Origin: Paulinella micropora
Taxonomy: Eukaryota > Cercozoa > Imbricatea > Euglyphida
Assembly: GCA_009731375.1 (NCBI GenBank)
Contig: BJOX01000002.1
Span: 1 to 31,405 of the forward strand
DNA length: 31,405 bases
Direction: 5' to 3'
Positions 15,674 to 20,895 of this stretch are shown here, in pieces; the stretch's first letter is position 1; every line of letters starts with the position of its first letter. The position numbers and the translations under genes were made by a program. The notes under the pieces were generated by a model. That model was not told where the DNA came from and made no database searches. It worked only from the letters and a program-made list of their open reading frames with translations.

Positions 15674-15802
15674 ATGGAAACGCTCGTGGCGGCAATCATC
15701 GCCGTCTTAGTGGTCGGGGTGATCGGGTGCGTGTGTATCCTGTACTTCCCAGTGAGGTGCCCGGACGAGAGAGCGACGGCACCGGCCGGCCCGGGCGTGT
15801 GA
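15674..15802 (+). CDS. Small single-pass membrane protein (42 residues)
   Basis: The ATG at 15674 follows TCAAAAAAA and opens a 42-residue frame with one membrane helix (ETLVAAIIAVLVVGVIGCVCILYF, residues 2-25) followed by a short polar tail with Pro and Gly. It directly follows the capsid gene with its own AT-rich leader (TAAAAAAATTCTTAGATC, TATTTTAATTATT). Small one-helix proteins are common virion membrane components. No family is recognised. Confidence 0.55.
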   Translation: METLVAAIIAVLVVGVIGCVCILYFPVRCPDERATAPAGPGV

Positions 15803-15806
15803 AATT

Positions 15807-15857
15807 TTCCCGGGAAATCACAAAACCTCTTTTTGAGGTTTTGTGATTTCCCGGGAA
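15807..15857. repeat. 23-bp perfect stem with TTTTT loop
   Basis: Arms 15807-15829 and 15835-15857 are exact reverse complements around a five-T loop. The arms carry CCCGGGAAATCAC and AAAACCTC. It starts five bases after the stop of the 42-residue membrane protein, so it could end transcription from the virion cassette, or be extruded as a cruciform. A related word, GTGAAAATTTTCCCGC, occurs at 26598-26613 at the edge of the palindrome array. Confidence 0.9.
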
Positions 15858-15897
15858 TTTTCTCGGACGGCCCACCCTGTCGCCAGACACGGCAAAA

Positions 15898-15927
15898 AGC
15901 TGTAGCTCCGTTATTGGAGCTACAGCT
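15898..15927. repeat. 12-bp perfect stem-loop
   Basis: Arms 15898-15909 (AGCTGTAGCTCC) and 15916-15927 pair exactly around the six-base loop GTTATT. The arm shares GTAGCT with the next hairpin. Confidence 0.85.
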
Positions 15928-15968
15928 ATACACCACCCGTTTTTTTGACTCGATTTTTTTGAGGACCC

Positions 15969-16015
15969 GTGAAATTTTCGACCAGCTACATTTTTGTAGC
16001 TGGTTCAAATTTCAC
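15969..16015. repeat. ~20-bp imperfect stem with TTTTT-rich loop
   Basis: GTGAAATTTT-CG-ACCAGCTAC pairs with GTAGCTGGTTCAAATTTCAC with one bulged base and one mismatched pair, around a loop of A and five T. It is the third hairpin within 210 bases. Confidence 0.8.
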
Positions 16016-16097
16016 GCAAGACCGACAAATTTTGCAAGCATGATACCGACCACTCAAAATTTCGATAAAGAAATTCGATAGGCATGATAATAGATTC

Positions 16098-16119
16098 TTT
16101 CAAATCTCGAGATTTGAAA
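16098..16119. promoter_or_regulatory. 22-bp perfect palindrome centred on CTCGAG
   Basis: TTTCAAATCTC followed by its exact reverse complement. The half-site TTTCAAATCT recurs at 1669-1678 and, on the minus strand, at 4911-4920, and AATCTCGA is repeated near 158-180, each within about 100 bases upstream of a replication or regulator gene. It may be the dimeric binding site of a viral regulator. Confidence 0.6.
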
Positions 16120-16145
16120 AAAAGGCAAAACGTGCTGAACCATCC

Positions 16146-16217
16146 ATGCCACTGCTAGTTTTTGTCATCGTTATTTGCATCACAAATCGACCAAGCAAGG
16201 ATGATGGAAGTGTCTGA
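16146..16217 (+). CDS. Possible upstream micro-ORF (23 residues, hydrophobic)
   Basis: The ATG at 16146 opens a frame of 23 codons beginning MPLLVFVIVICITNR and ending just inside the next gene, whose ATG is at 16201 in another frame. It could be a regulatory upstream ORF or a tiny membrane peptide, or chance. Confidence 0.2.
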   Translation: MPLLVFVIVICITNRPSKDDGSV

Positions 16218-17316
16218 GAGTAACTGCCAGAAAGAACTGTCTGCCCGTGCCACCAGTGCCACCACCAACGAGGCTATCGAGGCAAATCCAATGCTCATGG
16301 GACTACAAGAGGCTGACTTTGGAAAATCAATAAAGAGACAACAGGACGGCTTTTTCTCTGTTATCGACGGAATAGCCTCCTTCAAGGGATGCTCTGGCAA
16401 GGATGCGCGGGTTGCTTACACCAGACTACAGCCCCAGGTCGAAAAGCTGGATATTCAACGTTCGTTCAAGAGGATCGCGTTCACGAGAGCCAACGGCAGG
16501 AAAGGGAATCTGGTCGACTGCTTGCCCTTCGACAAGCTGATCCAGGTGCTGGCCCTTGTACCAGGGGAAAGGGCAAAACAGCTGCGGTCGGAGCAGGCCA
16601 ACATCGCGGCACGGGCGGTGGTGGGGGACGAGGAACTCGAGGCGGCAATGCCCCTGAGACGCGAACAGCTGTCGGAGAAGACGAGGCGCGATGTGCTGGA
16701 CTCGATTGAACAGCCTACCAACAAGAAGCGCCGCGTCGAGCCAAGTTCAGAACTCGAGCTCATCGAGCAGAAGATCGCGGTGCTGGATGCACGAAGGAGA
16801 TTGTGCCAAGAAGCAAGCGGCGCTCTGGCAGAGATGTCTCTAGCGCCAGTGAACCTGTACAAGATCATGCTGGAAGCACAGGGCCTGAAGTTGGACGACA
16901 GGGACAAGCTGTTTGTCGCGGACGAGACTCGCAACAGCGCGCGTCAGGCCATGGGAACACTCAAGGAACTGACCTCCCTGCCTATGATTACCGCCACTGC
17001 TGCCGCTACAGTGCCGGTTCCAGTGGTAGCAAGGAAGGAGTTAGCCATGACGGACGTCTTTTTGCAGCTGGCCTCTTCCCCCAAGCCAACTGGCGCCGAG
17101 AGGACGGCGTTGTTGATCAAGGCGGGCAAGCTGGCGGCTGCCAGGTACCGCGCGAGGCATCAAGGGCAAGAGCCACCCAAGGCAGAGAGGCTGGTGGGAG
17201 GAGCTATGCGCAAGGTCAATGTCTACTTTGACAAAGACCGTGACATTTTGGAAGCGGCGTGCAGGGAAGCACTAAGAACGAGAACTTCTCATCTGTTTCG
17301 ATTCAACAAGCGTTAA
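16201..17316 (+). CDS. BRO/KilA-N/MSV199-type DNA-binding regulator
   Basis: The frame is open from a TTG at 16162, but the double ATG at 16201/16204 is the likely start (371 residues). Residues about 50-150 fit the viral DNA-binding domain seen in BRO, KilA-N and MSV199-type proteins of insect and algal viruses: an aromatic start (FFSVIDGIASF), a K-DARVAYTRL helix, an F-x-R-ANGRKGN turn, then the box PFDKLIQVLALVPGERAKQLRSEQA and AVVGDEEL. A KKRR cluster at 175-178 looks like a nuclear signal and is followed by a predicted coiled coil (about 183-215). The C-terminal half is helical and basic. It lies downstream of the hairpin cluster and palindrome, which may control it. The family call is from motif order only. 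Confidence 0.5.
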   Translation: MMEVSESNCQKELSARATSATTNEAIEANPMLMGLQEADFGKSIKRQQDGFFSVIDGIASFKGCSGKDARVAYTRLQPQVEKLDIQRSFKRIAFTRANGRKGNLVDCLPFDKLIQVLALVPGERAKQLRSEQANIAARAVVGDEELEAAMPLRREQLSEKTRRDVLDSIEQPTNKKRRVEPSSELELIEQKIAVLDARRRLCQEASGALAEMSLAPVNLYKIMLEAQGLKLDDRDKLFVADETRNSARQAMGTLKELTSLPMITATAAATVPVPVVARKELAMTDVFLQLASSPKPTGAERTALLIKAGKLAAARYRARHQGQEPPKAERLVGGAMRKVNVYFDKDRDILEAACREALRTRTSHLFRFNKR

Positions 17317-17330
17317 AATTTGTTTTAATC

Positions 17331-17336
17331 AATAAA
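17331..17336 (+). terminator. AATAAA signal after the regulator gene
   Basis: AATAAA occurs 15 bases after the stop codon at 17316, followed by the T-rich leader of the next gene. Confidence 0.45.
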
Positions 17337-17388
17337 ATTTTTTCTTCTGCTCTATTCATCTGACCAAAGGACAAAGGCAAAACTAAAG

Positions 17389-17739
17389 ATGTCTTCTTGT
17401 CAAACTTGTGGACAAGCCACCGCTGCTGCCGCCCCTGCCAAGGAAAAAAAGGCCAGGGCGCCATCCGCGTATAACCAGGTAACATAGTCACGGAACGTTA
17501 TTTTTGCTAGAAATTGTGCCTTTCGCTGTTTGTAGTTCTTCAAGGAACAGATGGCCACACCCGAGGTTAAGGCGATGCAACATCGAGAACGCATGGCGTA
17601 CATCAGCTCGAAATGGAACCAACACAAGGCGGCTGCTCCTGCTCCTGCTTCTTCGGCGTCTGCACCCCAACAGGCACAGCAATCGGCAGCGAGCGACGCA
17701 CTCCCTGCTGGACGCCCCGCGCTTGTCCGATCCCTTTAA
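17389..17739 (+). CDS. YABBY/HMG-like DNA-binding protein, two exons split by a small intron
   Basis: Exon 1 (17389-17478, 30 codons) starts with ATG, has a CQTCG zinc-like pair (C4, C7) and a basic patch, and ends ...APSAYNQ. The frame then hits TAG at 17485-17487. Exon 2 (17536-17739) begins FFKEQM and carries HRERMAYISSKWNQHK. The SAYN-x-F-x-K element, a helix, then a W-x3-K end is the core of the YABBY/HMG-box-like domain, also found in some giant viruses. The motif is split exactly at a GT...AG junction in phase 0, which is strong evidence for splicing. The tail is Ala/Pro/Ser/Gln-rich. Exon 2 overlaps the end of the convergent resolvase gene. Total length would be 97 residues. Role: probably an architectural or regulatory DNA-binding protein. 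Confidence 0.65.
17479..17535 (+). other. Candidate 57-base spliceosomal intron
   Basis: It starts GTAACA after CAG, has in-frame stops, a pyrimidine-rich end (GTGCCTTTCGCTGTTTGTAG) and ends at AG exactly where the reading frame and the SAYN-F-K motif resume. CTAGAAA near 17508-17514 could hold the branch point. Confidence 0.65.
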
Positions 17740-18220
17740 CGAGCGCGGCGAACGCGAGACCGAAGGCGTCGCTCAGATGATCTGACTCTGTGAGGCATCT
17801 AGTCTCGCCCGTAACGCTGAACGATTCTATTAAATTTTGAGCCAACACTTTAGACTGTACCTTGTACTTCCCTTTAACTCGACCGGATATGGTCGGCGTA
17901 AGTGAGAAGAAGCACGAAAACTTGAATGAGCTCTGATAGTAAAGCAGCTCCTTAGCACCGAGACTGAGCATAGTTGCGCCGGCCGCCGCTTGAATTAGTA
18001 GGTTGTCGGTGTTTGTGTTCCCTCTCCCGAACACTTGGTCTTCCACGACGCAGACGTTGGCGTTATACAGTTCCTCAATCGCGCTAAGGCACGCGAACAG
18101 GGACTTGGTCTTGAATGAGTCAGTGTCCGTCTGTCTGGCTATGTCCAGAACGTTGGCATACGTGACTGAGATGGCGTTGGTCTCGCGCGGCTCGAAAGTT
18201 CAGTCGGGCAGCCTGATCAT
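17603..18220 (-). CDS. ruvC-like: RuvC-like Holliday junction resolvase, interrupted at codon 7
   Basis: The protein resolves four-way junctions formed in replication and recombination. It matches bacterial and mitochondrial RuvC well: VVEDQVFGRGNTNTDNLLIQAAAG is motif II with its helix, KGKYKVQSKVLAQNLI the DNA-contact helix, and DHLSDAFGLAFA the last acidic motif in the H-x2-D form known from Thermus RuvC. From the ATG at 18218-18220, codon 7 is TGA (18200-18202). After it comes TFEPRETNAISV, which fits motif I with Glu in place of the usual Asp. An uninterrupted frame begins only after the stop; a GTG at 18044-18046 would lose motif I. So the gene is broken, wrongly sequenced, or started in an unseen exon. 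The C-terminal 137 bases overlap the convergent YABBY-like gene. Its 5' end lacks the usual AT-rich leader. Confidence 0.7.
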
Positions 18221-18401
18221 TCCTTTCCTCGCAAGTTCGGGTGGCTACCAGTCGTCGGCGCAGGACCGGCACGACCAGTACGTGGTGTTTCCGACGCTGA
18301 CGAAGTACTTGCACCTGCAGGTGTGCAATCCTGACACCAGGGACAAGGTGGACTTGAACGGGACGGACTGGGAGATGCTGCTGTCGAAAGCCGGTTGCTA
18401 A
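18171..18401 (+). CDS. Hypothetical protein (76 residues), 5' end collides with the resolvase gene
   Basis: The frame from ATG 18171 to TAA 18399-18401 has strong G/C-ending codon bias like viral neighbours and a natural-looking sequence (SGSLIIPFLASSGGYQ, then YVVFPTLTKYLHLQVCNP, then KVDLNGTDWEMLLSKAG), so most of it is probably real. But its first 50 bases overlap, head to head, the 5' end of the minus-strand resolvase, and no AT-rich leader precedes it. It may be the 3' part of a longer gene whose start was lost in a deletion or misassembly, or a downstream exon (CAG at 18201-18203 area could act as an acceptor). No family is recognised. Confidence 0.45.
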   Translation: MALVSRGSKVQSGSLIIPFLASSGGYQSSAQDRHDQYVVFPTLTKYLHLQVCNPDTRDKVDLNGTDWEMLLSKAGC

Positions 18402-18472
18402 TAGAGTGGCCGCCGGCCCAGCAGTCGCACATTTTTTTTAAATCTTGCAGTTTCCCACCACCAAAAGTAAAG

Positions 18473-19147
18473 ATGGACGAGGATAAAATCCTGGCGATGC
18501 GGTCGCATTCGAACGAGAACCATGACTCGGACGACTCGGATGTCAAGCGAGAGGAAGAGAAGTGGTCTTCGAGGCACGAGCAATATTTTGCCAGCGTGGT
18601 GGACGAGTGTGCCCTGCACGCGCGCCTCAACAACTCGGCCGGCTACTACTACTACAACCGTTTTTTGTTGTTTGGCTTGCTGTCTACGATCGTGCCGGCG
18701 ATTTGTTCCGTTATCGTGGGAAATTTCGGCTTCAAGGCGTGTGAGGCGGGCCGGGCGGGCTACGACTGGGTCAGCGTGACCTGCCTGATCGTAGTAGCCA
18801 TCGTCTCGGGCACCAACAGCTTTTTCAACTTTGGACAGAAAGCAGAGCGCCACTTCTCCTGCGAGATCCTCTTTGAGATGGTTAAGAACGAGCTGTCGGT
18901 CGAGATGGCCAAGAAGAGGCGCTTTAGATTAGCGGCGGACGTGCTGCTGGTCAAGATCACCATGGCCCTGGAGAAAGTGCGTTCGAACGAGCAAGTTATA
19001 CCGGGCGTGGTGCTGTGGGCGCACCGCCTGGACCGCGAGAAGCTGGCCAAAGCGCGCGCGCAGATGGTGACGAGCGGCGAGCCGGTCAGGATCCACCACG
19101 GCACGCCAGTGACGCTGGGCAGGCACTTGATCCCGATGCCTACTTAG
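18473..19147 (+). CDS. SLATT-like two-helix membrane protein
   Basis: The ATG at 18473, after AAAAGTAAAG, gives 224 residues. An acidic N-terminus leads to a helix (about 32-55), then YYYYNRFLLFGLLSTIVPAI (58-77) starting the first membrane helix and YDWVSVTCLIVVAIVSGTN (97-115) as the second, followed at once by FFNFGQKAERHFSCEILFEMV and a long helical C-terminal part. Two membrane helices close together, flanked by a YxRR/YNR-type entry and a 'F-x-K-AE-x-H' helix, is the SLATT domain pattern, known in bacterial nucleotide-dependent defence systems as a pore-forming effector and found also in some large DNA viruses. Its role here is unknown. Its stop codon overlaps that of the convergent gene at 19144. 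Confidence 0.55.
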   Translation: MDEDKILAMRSHSNENHDSDDSDVKREEEKWSSRHEQYFASVVDECALHARLNNSAGYYYYNRFLLFGLLSTIVPAICSVIVGNFGFKACEAGRAGYDWVSVTCLIVVAIVSGTNSFFNFGQKAERHFSCEILFEMVKNELSVEMAKKRRFRLAADVLLVKITMALEKVRSNEQVIPGVVLWAHRLDREKLAKARAQMVTSGEPVRIHHGTPVTLGRHLIPMPT

Positions 19148-19491
19148 CTGATAGTGCAGACCTTGGGACACAGCTCGCAGCAGTTGGTAGCGAGGGCGGC
19201 CTTCACGAGCTCCCAGATGACATCGACCACGGGCGGGATGAGCTTGTCCACGTTGTCGTCGGGGCACAAGTCGACGAGGACCGAAATGAGGATCTGCTTC
19301 TTCTCCTCGCCCGTATGATTAGTATATAGGGCAAGGTACTTGACCCCGTGAACAATGAGCTGCGGCACGCTCTGCCAAGAGAAATCGCTGTAGCTGCGCT
19401 TGAGCTCGAGTGCGAGCTCGTGCGAGGTTACGGTGATGGACTCTGGCGACGAGGGCATCAGCCGCTGTTCGGTCTTACGTCTTTGCAACAT
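19144..19491 (-). CDS. Hypothetical helical protein (115 residues)
   Basis: The frame opens at an ATG (19489-19491) divergent from the reductase gene and ends with a stop that overlaps the stop of the SLATT-like gene. After a basic N-terminus come several amphipathic helices (VTSHELALELKRSYSDF, KKQILISVLVDLCPDD, KLIPPVVDVIWELVKAAL) and a Cys cluster at the end (CCELCPKVC). Similar 'LIP-x2-I-D-x-I-W-x-L' helices occur in uncharacterised proteins of other large DNA viruses, but the family cannot be named. Confidence 0.6.
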   Translation of the reverse strand: MLQRRKTEQRLMPSSPESITVTSHELALELKRSYSDFSWQSVPQLIVHGVKYLALYTNHTGEEKKQILISVLVDLCPDDNVDKLIPPVVDVIWELVKAALATNCCELCPKVCTIS

Positions 19492-19600
19492 AGTTAGTCT
19501 TTGTTTTGCGCCATAAGAAAAAAAATATATCCTCTTTCCCCTTTACAGTATTAAAAGAGATGGCCTTGCTGAAACTGGACAACAGGCAGCTGAACGAATT
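19492..19600. promoter_or_regulatory. Divergent promoter and reductase leader
   Basis: The region contains AAAAAAAATATATCC near 19517-19531 (TATA-like) and TATTAAAAGAGATG at 19549-19562. The latter ATG (19560) is in the context used by other genes here but is out of frame with the reductase, whose first in-frame ATG is 19601. Confidence 0.4.
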
Positions 19601-20565
19601 ATGGACACTGAAGAAAAACTGCTCGTGCCGGAAGCATCGCGATTTTGTCTCTTCCCGATACGGCGTCCGGACCTGTATTCATTCTATGAAGCTTCCCTGC
19701 GGTCGTTCTGGACAGCAGATGAGCTAGACCTGAGCCGGGAACAGGCCGATTTCAAGAAACTGAGTGCCGACGAGCAGCATTTTATTAAGATGGTGCTGGG
19801 CTTCTTTGCTAGCTCGGACGGCATCATCCAAGAGAACCTGGCCGCTAATTTTTTGGCCGAGGTGCAGTATTCCGAAGCGAGACTTTTTTATTCTTACCAG
19901 ATCTTTAATGAGGCCGAACACTCGCGGACCTACAGCCTGTTGATCGACACGATCATCAGCGACCAGCAAGAGAAGGACAAGTTGTTCAATGCGATCACAC
20001 AGGTCCCGACCGTCGCCCAAAAAGCCAAGTGGGCGCTGCAGTGGCTCAGCCCGGCCCGGTCTTCGTTTGCCGAGCGGCTGGTGGCGTTCGCTTGTGTGGA
20101 ACTTGTCCAGTTCGCCTCTTCTTTCGCCTCCATCTTTTGGCTGAAACAAAAGCACCCGGGCCTGCTGCAGGGCCTGTGCACCAGCAACGAGTTTATTGCA
20201 AGGGACGAGACGCAGCACGGCCTGTTCGCGTGCCACTTGTACAAGCACCACGTGTCGAACAAGCTGCAGATGTCGCGCATTTTCCAGATCGTCGCTGGCT
20301 GTGTCGAGGTCGAACGGAGGTTCATCAGCGAGTCGCTGCCGGTGGCCTTGCTGGGCCTGAACGCGACGCTGATGGAGCGGTACGTGGAGTTCGTGGCCGA
20401 CGGCCTGTTGCAGAACTTGGGCCTGAGCGAAAAGCTGTATGGGGTGGCCAAGTGCCCTCTGCCCTTCATGGAGCAGCTAGGCGTAACTTTTTCGAGAAAA
20501 GAGTGAGCGAGTACGCGCGGGCGCCGGCCAAGGAGCCCGAATGGGGCCTAGACCAGGACTTCTAG
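19601..20565 (+). CDS. Ribonucleotide reductase small subunit (class I), C-terminal tail frameshifted
   Basis: This is the R2 subunit, whose di-iron centre makes the tyrosyl radical used to reduce ribonucleotides. All key residues are present in the first frame: D73 (FFASSDG), E104 and H107 (NEAEH), radical tyrosine Y111 (YSLLIDT), E167 (VELVQFASSFASIFWL), E203 and H206 (RDETQH). The first frame stops early at 20504-20506. The conserved end of R2 (FEKRVSEYA-type segment and the acidic tail that docks on R1, here ...LDQDF) lies in the frame one base back and ends at TAG 20563-20565, overlapping the stop of the convergent gene. The break maps to a run of five T at 20488-20492. No R1 gene is in the window. 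The enzyme supplies dNTPs for viral DNA synthesis. The N-terminus is short (FPI at 18-20). Confidence 0.9.
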
Positions 20566-20858
20566 CCATTGATGGTGTCAGGCAGCATGTCCACGACCGT
20601 CTCATCTATCGTCATTTCGTCAGCCTCGGCCTCGACGACCGCGCGAGCGGCTGCCTCGGCTGCTGTCGCCTCTGCCTCCTCTTGTTGTTGGATAAGCGTC
20701 TTAACTTGCTCGCGCATCGCCTTGCAATCACAGACCCTTTCGCACAGCGCGATCTGCAGCTGTAACTTCTCTCGTTCTACTGCCAGTATCCGGCGGCGGG
20801 CTAGGCACGTGGCCAGCTCGTTCTCGTTCTCAGCTAGTGCTTGTCGCAACGCGTCCAT
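20562..20858 (-). CDS. Coiled-coil protein (98 residues)
   Basis: A short protein that is nearly all helix: residues 1-55 form a charged coiled coil with heptad-like leucines (ALRQALAENENELATCLARR, VEREKLQLQIAL), and 65-85 are Ala/Glu-rich. The tail is acidic. The ATG at 20856-20858 follows TTTAATTAAAA. It lies 37 bases downstream of the fibre gene on the same strand, so it may be a fibre partner or assembly factor, but this is inference from position. Confidence 0.6.
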   Translation of the reverse strand: MDALRQALAENENELATCLARRRILAVEREKLQLQIALCERVCDCKAMREQVKTLIQQQEEAEATAAEAAARAVVEAEADEMTIDETVVDMLPDTING

Positions 20859-20895
20859 TTTTAATTAAAGAATACAGACTCGAAAGAAAAAAAAA

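Larger units (their letters stand above)
15803..16200. other. Non-coding region with four inverted repeats
   Basis: The ~400 bases between the virion cassette and the next gene hold no convincing gene but contain three stem-loops and a perfect palindrome, listed separately. The words GTGAAATTTTC and AAATTTCGATA/AAATTCGATA recur within it. Such dense symmetry fits a terminator/promoter boundary, an origin or a recombinase target region. Confidence 0.5.

Noticed and set aside
14110-16008. Long minus-strand frames opposite the capsid gene
   Set aside because: They read through the N gap and are compositional shadows of the capsid frame; the plus-strand protein has the capsid pattern.
18217-18633. 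A minus-strand frame with a start after TTTAAAAAAAATG at about 18434, considered as a first exon of the resolvase
   Set aside because: The start context and a CAG|GTGCAAGT donor-like site are present, but the protein shows no motif I and is antisense to the well-biased plus-strand gene 18171-18401.
20485-20506. Programmed -1 frameshift in the reductase gene
   Set aside because: The codons around the T run do not form an X XXY YYZ slippery heptamer and no clear downstream pseudoknot was seen; an indel is simpler, although not excluded.
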